From Ophiosphaerella korrae (Eukaryota; Ascomycota; Dothideomycetes; Pleosporales; Phaeosphaeriaceae), in NCBI GenBank assembly GCA_028456385.1, contig JALNQF010000193.1, positions 1 to 64,000 on the forward strand: a stretch of 64,000 bases of DNA. The letters are read 5' to 3'. The position numbers and the translations under genes were made by a program. Position 1 is the first letter of the stretch. Each line of letters opens with the position of its first letter. The notes under the pieces are model-generated. The model saw nothing but the letters and a program-made list of their open reading frames with translations. It searched no databases and was not told the origin of the DNA. This document shows, in pieces, positions 37,024 through 48,569 of the stretch.

Positions 37024-40000
37024 ATAGTAGAAAGTTTAATAAGCAAAGTACCTAAAAAAAGTTGTAAGTCTAATAGTACTATATAGGAAACAATTAAGGA
37101 CTAAATTAATAACTTAATCTTAGACAAAAAAGATATAAAAATAGTAATTAACGCTTTAGAAACGTAGAACAAGAAACTATAAGATTATATAAAACAAAAC
37201 AAGGTATAGATTAAGGCTATTTTTAAAGGCTAAAACTAAATAGAACTAATTACCTAGAGACTAGAGATAAGTGCAACAAAGAAACTACTTAAGATACCTA
37301 TCCTTAAGAAATTTAATAGAACGAAAGAGAAATTAAGACCCTTTATCGTATTAGTACAACTCTAGATAGATGTATAAGCACTATACTTTAATATAGAAGA
37401 AAAAAAGGTAATATATATTAGATTGCACCTTAAAGAAGACGTAATAAGATAGTATAAACCTTACTAGATAGACTATACAATATATTTTCTAATAGCCTAG
37501 AAAGACAAGACTAGAGCTATCTTTAGAAGTTATAAATACTTTACTAAACAAATAAAAGTAGTATTTAGAGATATAGACGTTACCTAACAAGCTAAAGAGT
37601 AGCTAGAAAAGCTTATACAAAGTTAGAGTGTTCTAAAATACGTATTATAATTTAAGTAACTATCCTAAAATATAGAATAGAATAAGTTAGCTCTAATATT
37701 ACAATTTAAACAAGGACTAAACTCTAAGATATAATATAAAATAATCTATATAGAAAAACTATAAATACTTAAAGCCTTAAAACAAAAAGTAATATAAATT
37801 AACAACAATTTTTAAGAATAGAAGAGGAATAAATATAGAGGTTACACCTAGAATTATAACAAGAGAGACTTTATAGTACTTAATACTAATAAGGATAAGA
37901 AGAAGAAAAAGAATAAAGACTTTACGTACTTTAATTGTAGTAAGAAAGGCTACTACGTAAAAGACTACTAATTATAAAAGAAAAAGAAAATAGTATACTA
38001 TAAATATAGGAAACTAGGACACTTTATAAAAGACTATAGAAGTAAAGACTTAAAGAAAGAGACTTAGTTAAAAATAACTAAAAAGAAGAAAGAAGTACTA
38101 TAAGTATAGGCTAAACCTTAAAAGAAGGTAGCTAGGAGTAAAGAAGTACAATATATAATACTATATTAGACCTTTTATTATAATAATAACTACTATATAT
38201 ATCTTTCTAGTAAATAGAGAGTAGTATAGTTTCTATAGAAATAGAGATATAGAGTAGCTATAATAAAAAGAAGTAGAATAAAAGTATAGCTAGAGGAAAT
38301 AGTCTATATAATAGACCTACTAGTAGAAGATCTAGAAAGGGAAGAGCTCTTAGTACTATTAATCTAGGCTAAAGGATAGGTATAAGATAAAGAGACTACT
38401 ATAGCTTCCTCTACAAGACTATAAGAAAGCAAGAAATAAGTTAGTATAAGAGGTATAGAGTATACCTAGCTAGATATATATAGCTATAATAGTTATATAA
38501 TAATAGAAATAGAGGAATAAAATAAAAAATAGAGATTTATTTAAATATACTTAATAGTTATAAGTATAGAAGAAGCGTATAAAGACTAGAAAGAACGTAA
38601 TCCTAAAGAAATAAAGTTTATACTATTTAAAGAATAGATAAAGTAATATATAGTTATAGTAAGAAGAATACCTATATAAAGAGAATAGTAATACCTTATA
38701 AGAGAAACGCGATAGATTAATAAAGCCTATATACTAAGAGTACTAGTAGTATACTATATCCTAACAATAAATATACCTAGTAAAGACAAATACTAGGAAG
38801 GAGATAATAAAATAATAGATCTAGAATATCTAGTATACTTTAAAGTATTATAGATATTATACTTAGATAAGAATTATATTACATATAGAAACTCTAAAGA
38901 AAACAATAATATATAGCTTATAAGAAGAAGAGGCTATAACTATAAAAGAGTAATTTTAGTAGAAAATATCTAAGGATAGAAAATAATCCTAGAAGATAGA
39001 TATATAGTAGTAAAGCCTAGACCTAAGCTAACTAAGAAATACGTCTAAGGAAGACTATAGTATAAATGCACAAATAATAAATATCTAAAATATAAAGAAT
39101 ATAAACTTAAAGTAAGACTATAGCTCTAGTAAGATAGATAATTTATAAAGACGCCTAAATATAAAAAGCTAGAAGGTATAGGAGGCCTATACATTATAAA
39201 AATAGGTACCTACTAAAGAAAGAGAGTATAATTAATAATTAATAGTAGAGCTATAAAAAACTTTATATTAAAGAAGTTTGTAGAAATATAAGGAATAAAG
39301 TATATAATAAAGAAATACCCTTAATAACTAAGTATAATTAAAGGAAAACTATTCTAGGAACCTATTAGGTTCAAAACAGTTCCCTCTATATTAGAACTAG
39401 AAGAGATAACAATTAAGAATATAGTTATAGATATAACTACAATTAATAACAAATAAGATATAATATTAGGTATACTATAGTTATAGATAACTAACTTATA
39501 TATTAATTAGAGAATAGGAAAGATTAGCTATAGTAAAACAGATATGTTAAAAGCTAATATAAATACTTATAAAGGAGAATTCCCTAAAGAATATAGGAAA
39601 TAGGAAAAATAGCTTATAGAGCTAGAAAACTACCTTCTAGAATATTAACTATAGGATTTAGTAATAGAACTAGAAAAAGGAAAAGACGTAAGATAGAGCC
39701 TAGTCTATTAAAAGATAGAAGAAGAATCTAAAATTAAATAAATATTTATCTAAAACGTAATAAAAAAAGGATAGATAAGAGAGTTTAAATCCTTAGTAGT
39801 ATACAGACTTATATTTATAGACAAAAAAGAGATAAGTAATAAGAGACCTTACGTAGATTTTAGTAAAACTAACGTAGTTATAAATAAAAACTAATACCTA
39901 TTACTACAAATAGACAAGATATAAGATAGACTATAAAGAGTAAAGACCTTTACAAAGTTAGATATCTAGAACGCGTACTACTAAATTAGAATTAGAAAGG

Positions 40001-42427
40001 GAGATAAATAGAAAATAGTGTTTAGAACATAGTATAGACTATATAAATACCTAGTTATACTATTTAGCTTAACGAATACACTAGCAGTATTTTAAGAAAG
40101 AATTAATATAGTACTAAGAGAGTACTTAGACGTATTTATATTTATATACTTAGATAATATCTTTATATTCTTAGAAATAGAAGAAGAATATATATAATAT
40201 ATATATAAAGTACTAGAGAAATTAGTAGAAGCTAGAATATTTCTTAAAATAAGGAAATACAAATTTTATATAAAAGAAATAGACTTCCTTAGATTTATTA
40301 TTAAACTAGGAAAAATTAAGATTAACCTAGAAAAGATTAGATTAATTAACAAATAGCTAACACTAAGAAACCTAAAGGAAGTATAACAATTTTATAAGCT
40401 AGCTAACTTTTGTAGAAAGTTAATAATAGGATAGTCTAAAGATATAGAACTAATAACAAGACTTATAAAGAAAGATACGTTATTTAAATAGATAAAGGAA
40501 TACGAGAAAGTATTTAAAATAATTAAAAAGAAGTTTATAGAGTATCTAGTTATTAGAATATATAACCTAGACCTACTAGTAATAGTAAAAATAGATGTAT
40601 CTAACTTAGTCTATAGAATAGTACTAATACAAGAAAACCTAGAGACTAGAAAAGAATACTTAGTTAAATACTTCTCTAAGAAAATAAAAGAAGTAGAACT
40701 TAACTACTTAATCTACGACAAAGAGATACTAGTAATCTACAAAGTATTTAGATAATAGAGAGTATATCTATAAAGAGTAAAATATTAGACAAAAGTCTAT
40801 ATAGACTATAAGAATCTTATAGGATTTATAATAAATAAAGAATTGTTATAACGCTATATAAGATAGTAAGAGTTTCTATTAATATTTAATATAGAAATTA
40901 TATATATAAAAAGGAAAGTTAATTAATTTATAGATACTCTTAGTAGAAGACTAGACTTACAAAAAGAAGTAAGCGCTACTAGTATAGTTCTAGTTAAGAA
41001 TAAAGAAAGATATTTAGTCTTAAATATACCTAAAATAGCTATAACACTTAAAAGGATAAGTAGCGAGCTAGACAAATAGATTTAGAAAACAACGCAAGAA
41101 GTACTAGAAGAAATTTAGAAACTAGAAATCTAAGAAGGATTTATATAAGCCTATAGAAGAATATATATTCTAAAAAAATTTTAAAAAGAATTTATATAAC
41201 AATTCTATAAATTACTAGTATATAGTTACTATAGTATTATAAAAATATTAGATAGACTACTATAAGACTACTATATTCTAAAAGTAAGATAATTAGTAAT
41301 AGAAATACTACAAGACTATATAGAATACTATAGAAATAAATATAGTAGACACGCACTATATAGAATATTATAACTAGTAGAAGTACTAGAATAACTATAG
41401 AGAGTTATTACAATAGACTTTATTACGAAGCTACCTAAGTCTAAAGACCTAATATTAGGAGTTAAGTATAATAGAATTCTAATAATAGTAGATAAATTAA
41501 TAAAGTATATATACTTCTAACTATATAAAGAAAAAAGTAGGATAGAAGTTACTATATACTAAGTTCTAGGAATAGTAATTAGTTAATATAGACTACTAGA
41601 CAAAATTATTATAGATAGAGATATACGATTTATATTAAAACTATAGGGAACGATAGTAATGTAATTAGGAATATAATATATAATGTTAATAGTATATTAT
41701 CTATAAATAGATAGATAGTTAGAACGAATAAATTAGATAGTAGAACAATATCTAAGATACTACCTTAACTACAACTAGAATAATTAGGTACAGCTACTAC
41801 CTATAGTACAGTTAGTATACAATAGCGTAAAGAATATAGTAATAAGAGTATTACTCTTCTTTATAAACTATAGATTTAAACCTAATATATACTAGATACT
41901 AAGAAACTAGATATCTTAGTCTCTAAAAGGAGAAAACTTTATTAATAGACTTAAAGATATACATAATTAACTAAGATAGGATATAGAATTCTTACACGAT
42001 TAAATAGTAAAATACTATAACAAGAAATATAAAGAAGGACCTTAACTTAGAGAGAAAGAAAAAGTATAGTTAGTATAGAAGAATATTAAGAGTAAATAAC
42101 TAAGTTTAAAACTAGACTACGTTAAAATAGGACTATATAAGATTAAGAAAAAAGTTATACTAGTTATATTTAAATTAAAACTACTAAACAAGATAAGGAT
42201 ATACCTAATATTCTACGTAGCCCTACTAGAACAAGTACTATAAAATATAGAACTACTAGTGTATAAAGTAGATACGTATAGAGAATAGAAAGAATAAGAA
42301 GTTAAAGAAATCCTATAGTACTAGTTCTATAATAGAAGAAACTACTATTTAGTAGAATAGATAGGTATAGACAAGAAAGGACAACTATAGGAAAAGATAT
42401 AGGAACCTAAAGATAATCTTAATTACT
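37024..42427 (+). pseudogene. gag-pol of element K
   Basis: Single frame from ATA (ATG) 37024. Two CCHC knuckles lie near 37920-38040 (the first keeps FNCSKKGYYVKDY). Protease INSRAI is near 39238, RT YLDN at 40147-40158, RNase H TDVS-equivalent near 40590, integrase between about 41140 and 42000, and the chromodomain from 42268. Start to YLDN is 3,123 bp and start to chromodomain 5,244 bp, so it differs from F and J by exactly two codons before RT and has no frameshift. Stops are all TAG/TAA in RIP contexts. Confidence 0.92.
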
Positions 42428-43095
42428 CTAAGAAACTAGAGGACTACTAAAGTTAAAACCCTCTAGACTACTTTATAGTAAACTAAGAAAATTAGTACTA
42501 CTAGCGCTAAATAGAGAGGCGTTAGGAACGTCTAATACGATAGGAACTAGAGTAGCTTAAACTGTATCCTTAAGGTCTATTTTAGCCTCTAAGGCACGAG
42601 ACTATTTAGATAATTTAGCGTTATTATAAGCTTTTATCTTACAAAAACGCTTAACGTAAGAATAAAGATCTACTAGCTTATATAGAGTTAGCTTATACTT
42701 AGCCTTAGCCTCTATAAGCTATAATAATAGTATCTCTTAAGCTTAGTTAATAGCTCGCTAAATATAATTTAATAAGAGGAGATTATATAATAATTAAATA
42801 CTTACACTCTATAATAGAGATACTTAATAGTATATACTTATATTAAATATTAGCTAAAATATACTTATTGTAGTACTTACTATCCTTTAAAGATACAAGA
42901 TAAGTAAGCTTTAATTAAGTATAATAGGCGTAGGGAAATATTTTAACCCTATTATAAGTAACGTAAGTAATAAAAAGAAGTTTATTGTAATTAGAATATA
43001 AAGATATAGAGAATAATAAAGAACTAGAAATAAATAAAGAAATTAGACTAATAACTTTAGGCCTAGGGTAGAGAAACAAGAATCTACCTAAAGAG
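42428..43095 (-). pseudogene. Opposite-strand ORF of element K
   Basis: The minus-strand tail reads AINQAQEILLLQLIEAKAKY-like, then RALEAKIDLKDTV and a SLFSASSTNFLSLL ending near the stop at 42428-42430. It matches the F copy (RALEAELDLDNIVE) at protein level, although the DNA differs at many third positions. It is not recognised. Confidence 0.5.
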
Positions 43096-43103
43096 AAGAA
43101 TAG

Positions 43104-43598
43104 TGTTATAGTTATAACAAGAGAAAACTAACTTAAACTAATTAGCCCTACTATAGATAATAACAATATATAAAACCTATAGAGAAATAAACTAGACTAA
43201 GAAACTAACTATAATAGAGATATGTAATAAATTTATAATTTACAATCTTAGTAAATATAAAGTATAAAGCTAAGCACGTAATAAATTCGCGATTCGCGAT
43301 CTTAGTAAATACAAAGTATAAAGCTAAGTACGTAATAAATTTACAATTCGCGATCTTAGTAAACACGAAGTACAAAGCTAGCTAAGAAGCCTAGGTATAT
43401 AGTTAGTAAGATGCACATTATTAGAATAGTATTAGTAATTTAATCCTTTAACTATAGAACGCTAATATAAGATAGTTGCGAAACATCTTCTATTATTTAT
43501 AGTTATTATAGATCTTAATACAAGCTTTTGTTATTACCTCGTAATCTACTAACCTCTTAAGATAAGTACTTATAGTTAACAACAGGAAGCCTATTACA
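43104..43598 (+). repeat. 3' LTR of element K (495 bp)
   Basis: It matches the 5' LTR in length and carries the same three 54-bp units (43221-43376). One unit keeps unmutated TCGCGA palindromes near 43285-43300. Confidence 0.95.
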
Positions 43599-43603
43599 AA
43601 CTA

Positions 43604-43785
43604 TATACTCGTTATAATCTATTAATCTATAGTTACTAAGACAAATAGATTATAGATTACCCTAGGTATCCTAATTATATATAGCCTTATAGTTAGGTTC
43701 GTGTCCCCTAGAGTTATATAAGTCTAAGTTAATTGTTGTAAGGCTAATTAGTTCTATCTATAGCTCTCTTATTACTATTATAACA
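43604..43785 (-). repeat. 5' LTR of element H, right part
   Basis: This completes the LTR begun at 36268 and ends TATTACTATTATAACA, followed by TAAAA. The joined 5' LTR is about 382 bp, 48 bp shorter than the 3' LTR, because one ATAGATTA-bounded repeat is missing near 43645. Confidence 0.9.
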
Positions 43786-46204
43786 TAAAATATAAAGACT
43801 ATAAATACTAAGTAAGATAATAGGCTTAGTAAAGTAGAAGATTTATAAAGTAGCCTAAGTAAAAAAAAGCTAGAAAATATAATAAGCTTATATGTTATAA
43901 AAATAGGTATATTATAAAAAAATAAGATAAGCTATAATAAATAGTAAAGCTATAAAGAACTTTATAAATAAGAAGTTTATAAAAGAATAAAGAATATAGT
44001 ATACTATAAAGAAGTACTCTTAATAAATAAGTATAATTAAAGGAAAACTATTCTATAAACTAATAAAGTTTAAAATAGTACCTACGATAATAAAATTAAG
44101 AAGGCTAGATATTAAGAACTTAGTTATAGATATAATAATAATTAATAATAAATAAAATATAATCCTAGAGAAACTATAGCTACAAATAGCTAATTTAAGA
44201 ATTAATTAGAGAATAGGGGTTATAGATTACCCTAAGAAAAAAATATTAAAAGCTAATATAACTAAATATAAAGGAGAATTCTAAGATTAATATAAAAAAT
44301 AGGAAAAGTAACTTATAGAACTAGAAAGCTACTTTCTAGAATACTAGCTATAGGACTTAGTAATAAACTTAGAAGAAAGAAAAGATATAAGTTAGAGCTT
44401 AGTCTATAGAAAAACTAAAGAAGAATTAAAGATTAAATAAGCGTTTATTAAAAACGTAATAAAAAAGAGATAGATATAAAATTTTTAAACTTTAGTAGTA
44501 TAGAGACTTATATTTATAGATAAGAAAGAGAAAGATAATAAAAGACTTTACGTTAACTTTTAGAAAATAAAAGTAACTACTAATTAAAACTAATACCTCT
44601 TATTATATATAGATAATATGTAAGTAAAGCTATAAAAAGTAATAATCTTTATAAAGCTAGATATTTAGAATACCTATTATTAGATTATGATTAAAAAAGG
44701 CAATAAATAGAAAATAGTATTCTAAATATAATATAAACTATTTAAATATATAGTTATCCTCTTTAGACTAATAAATTTACTAGTAGTGTTTTAAGAAAGA
44801 ATAAATATCGTTTTAAGAGAGTACTTAGACGTATTAATATTTATATACTTAGATAATATCTTTATATTCTTAGAAATAGAGGAAGAATATATATAATATA
44901 TATATATAAAGTACTTAAAAGACGAGCGAAGAATTAACTATTTCTTAAAATAAGAAAATACAAATTCTATGCTAAATAAATTAACTTTCTAGGATTTATT
45001 ATTAAACTAGGAAGTATATAAATTAACTTAAGTAAGATTAAAGTAATTTAAGAAAAGCTAATACTAAAAAACGTATAAAAAGTATAGTAAATTTATAGGT
45101 TAGTAAACTTTTATAGAAAAATTATAGTAAGATAGTCTAAGTATATAGAGCTATTAACTAAACTTATAAAAAAGGATATACTATTTAATTAGATAAAAGA
45201 ATACAATAAAGTATTTAACGAGATTAAAATAAAGTTTATAGAGAATATAGTTATTTGAATATATAATCTAGACCTACTAGTAATAGTAAAAATAGGTATA
45301 TCTAATTTAGTATATAAGATAGTACTAATACAAGAAGACTAAAATACTAAGTAAGAGTACTTAGTTAAATACTACTCTAAAAAGATAAAGATAGTAGAAT
45401 ATAACTACTTAATCTAATATAAAGAAATAGTAGTAATCTATAAAGTATTTAAGTAATAGATTATATACTTATAAAAAGTAAAATATAAAATAAAGGTCTA
45501 TATAAACTATAAGAACCTTATAAGGTTTATAATAAATAAGGACTTAACTTAATACTATATAAGATAGTAAGAATTCTTATTAACGTTTAACTTCAAAGTT
45601 CTATATATTAAAGGAAAAGATAACTAGTTTATAGATACTTTAAGTAAAAGACAAGACCTATAAGAAAAGTAAATACTATTAGTATAGTTTTAATTAAGAA
45701 TAAAGAAAGAGATTTAATTTTAAATAAAGCTAGAATAGCTATAATACTTAAAAAAGAGAGTAGCGAGCTAGATAACTTAATCTAAAAAGAAATAGAAAAG
45801 GCCTCTAATAAAATAGAAAAGCTAGAAATCTAAGATAGACTAGTAAAGGCCTATAAAAAAACTTATATTCTAAGTAAGATTTAGAGAGAATTTATACAAT
45901 AATTCTATAAACTACTAGTATATAGATACTAGAGAATTAAAAAAATACTAAATAGCTTTTAAGAAACTACTATATATAAAAAGTAAGGCAACTAGTAATA
46001 GAAGTACTACAAGACTATATAGAATATTATAACTAGTTAAGGTACTTAAGTAACTCTAGAAAGTTTTTATAATAGACTTTATTATAAAGTTACTAAAGTT
46101 AAAAGATCTAATATTAGAAGATAAGTATAATAAGATCTTAATAATAGTAGATAAGCTTATAAAGTACTTATACCTTAGACTATATAAAAAGAAAAGTAAG
46201 ATAG
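43786..46204 (+). pseudogene. gag-pol of element C, part 2: protease to integrase
   Basis: This resumes element C after H. Protease is near 43935 (an INSKAIKNF-like active site). RT runs about 44450-45130, with YLDN near 44848-44860. RNase H starts near 45290 and a FIDTLSKR block lies near 45620. Integrase begins about 45880 and is cut at 46204 by element D. The rest of integrase, chromodomain and 3' LTR of C are not found in the window. RIP conversion is heavy and some indels are likely. Confidence 0.85.
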
Positions 46205-46612
46205 TATTATAGAAATAATAAGAGAAATCGAGATAGAACTAATTAGTCTTAACTTAAGTACTAACAAAGTATAGGATAAGTAGAGTAATAACCTAGATTA
46301 GGAAATAACCTACAATTAGGATACGTAACATAAGTAATCTATAGTTACAAGTAATAGATTAAAATAATTTATAAATATCTACCTTAGATTATACATTAGA
46401 TATAAGTATATAGTTAGTAGTAATACGTATTATTAGGATAGTATTAGTAATTTAATTATTAACTATAAGCAATAATACCTTAATATTGTAAGAATTATTC
46501 TATTATTTATAAGCCTATTATACAATTACCTCTATACTTAAGTTATTAACTCTTAATCTACTATACTCTCTCTTTTTACTACTTATAGTTAATAACAAGT
46601 AACTCTATAATA
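46205..46612 (+). repeat. 5' LTR of element D (408 bp)
   Basis: It begins TATTATAGAAATAATAAGAG and ends CTATAATA before a CTTTACTAATATAG primer region. It carries the superfamily-conserved block TATTATTAGGATAGTATTAG. No matching 3' LTR with a shared target duplication is present (left flank GATAG). Confidence 0.88.
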
Positions 46613-46674
46613 CTTTACTAATATAGTTATTAAAAGAAGTAAAGTGTAAGTAGCGTATAGTCTAAGCTAATATA

Positions 46675-47487
46675 ATAGTAGAAAGTATTACTAAAAAAGG
46701 AGGTAAAGTACCTCTAAGTAGTTATAAGTTAGATATAACTAACTAGAGAGTAGTTAAGTTAAACCTAAATAACCTAATTACTAATAAAGTGACTATGTAA
46801 TTATTAATTAATACTCTAACTACGTAGAATAAAGAACTAAAAAACTATATTAAGTAGAATAAAGCTTAGATAAAAGCTATTATAGTAGGACAAAATTATA
46901 TAGAATAAATTACCTAGAGACTAGAACTTAGTGCGACGAAAAAACTACCTAAAATCTTAGTACTTAATAAGTTTAATAGAATAAGAAAGATACTAAGACC
47001 CTTTTTAGTATTAGTATAACTTTAAATAGATATACAAGTACCTTACTTTAATATAGAAGAAAAGAAAGTAGTATATATAAGAATATACTTTAAAGAAGAT
47101 ATAATAAGATAGTGTTAACCTTACTAAATAAATTATATATTATAAGCTCTAAGAATATAAAAAAATAAGATATAAGCTATCTTTAGAAGTTATAAATACT
47201 TTATAAAACAAATAAAAGTAGTATTTAGAAACGTAGATATTACTTAATAAGCTAAAGATAAGCTAGAGAAGCTTAGATAAATTAAGAGCGTACTAGAATA
47301 TATATTATAGTTTAAATAACTATTACAAAATATAGAATAGAATAAGCTATCTCTAATATTATAATTTAAACAAGGACTAAAATTAAATATCTAATACAAA
47401 TAATTTAGATAGAGAAACTAATAACACTAGAAGCTCTAAAGAGACAAGTAATATAAGTAGATAATAATCTTTAAGAATAAAAGATAA
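46675..47487 (+). pseudogene. gag of element D, truncated by element E
   Basis: The start ATA (ATG) at 46675 gives MVESITKKGG-like. The capsid blocks LKKFNR...RPFLVLVQL and the RSYKYF.KQIKV region can be read, and the frame stops at 47487 where the LTR of element E begins. Knuckles, pol and 3' LTR of D are missing from the window. Confidence 0.85.
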
Positions 47488-47893
47488 TGTTATAGATACC
47501 TATTATTAACTACAAGTAACCTATTCTAGGGTTATTAGTAGATTAGAAGGTAATAACAAAAGCTTGTATTATAATTAAGTAATAACTATAAACAATAGTT
47601 AATTTATGTATATAATATTAAGTATTAGAGTTCTAGGTTAGAGATTAGATTAGTAATACTATCCTAATAATGCGCATTACTATTATTATATACTTAGTTC
47701 TTTTTTAGTAATTTATAACTTTATATTTCCTAAGATTACGAATTTATAAATTTATTACGTGTCCTAGTTATAGTTAGTCTTTTAATTAAGTTTGTTATCT
47801 TATAAGATATTACCCTACTTACTCTATACTTTGTTAGTAGCTACGCTAAGGCTAATTAGCTCTATCTTAATTTCTCTTATTACTATTATAACA
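47488..47893 (-). repeat. 3' LTR of element E (406 bp)
   Basis: It begins TGTTATAGATACC and ends TATTACTATTATAACA. Its middle (AAGATTACGAATTTATAAATTTATTACG) is a single unit related to the 54-bp repeat of element K in reverse. Confidence 0.88.
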
Positions 47894-47898
47894 CTATC

Positions 47899-48569
47899 CC
47901 CTCTTCTATATAGGTTTCTATCTCTCTATCCTAAAGCTAAAGTTCTTTATCTAGTTTCTTTATTAATTTCTAGTTCCTTATTACTCCCTATACTATCTTG
48001 TTCCTAATATAATAAACTTCTTCTTATAGCTTGTATTATTTATAACAAGGTTAAGATACTCCTCTATTATTATTATACCTTATTAGGTCTTTTATATCTT
48101 ATATCTTTAAATAATAGTAAGTACTATAACAAGTATATTCTTGTAAATATTTAGTATAAATATATTTCTTCTAGTATTTTACTTATAGAGTATAAGTATT
48201 TAATTTCTATATAGTCTCTTTCTACTAAGTTATATAAGGTAAGCTATTAATAGAGCTTAAGAGAAACTATTATTATAGCTTACTATAGCTAAAGCTAAGT
48301 ATAAGTTAACTTCTTATAAGCTAGTAAAGCTTTATTCTTATATTAAGCGTCTTTATAAGTTAAAAGCTTATAATAATACTAAGTTATCTAAATAGTCTTA
48401 TATACTAAAGGCTAAGTTAGATTTTAAAGATGTAGTAGAGGCTACTCTAGCTCCTATCGCGTTAAGCGCTCCTATTATCTCTCTATCTATTAGTAGTATT
48501 ACTAATTTTCTTAGTTTACTATAAGGCGCTCTAGAAGGTTTTAACTTTAAAACTCCTCTAGTTTCTTAA
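47899..48569 (+). pseudogene. Opposite-strand ORF of element E
   Basis: Blocks NKYILVNI.YKYISS and then AINRAQEKLLLQLTIAKAKY and GFNFKTPLVS can be read, with a TAA at 48567-48569. It matches the F copy over its length, including a frame change before the AINRAQ tail, which could be an indel or an intron shared by E and F. Function is unknown. Confidence 0.5.

Larger units (their letters stand above)
36468..43598 (+). mobile_element. Full-length gypsy chromovirus K (TSD AACTA)
   Basis: 7,131 bp with two 495-bp LTRs and AACTA on both sides (36463-36467 and 43599-43603). It is inserted in the 5' LTR of element H. Confidence 0.96.
22704..43785 (-). mobile_element. Gypsy chromovirus H, split by elements J and K (TSD TAAAA)
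   Basis: This is a minus-strand element whose 3' LTR is at 22704-23133 and 5' LTR at 36268-36467 plus 43604-43785. TAAAA flanks it at 22699-22703 and 43786-43790. J is inserted in its pol and K in its 5' LTR. Removing J and K with one copy of each target duplication leaves an element of about 6.9 kb. Confidence 0.93.

Noticed and set aside
47792..48007. 71-codon open frame
   Set aside because: Like 6298-6489, it begins inside an LTR and runs over the boundary, so it is not a separate gene.
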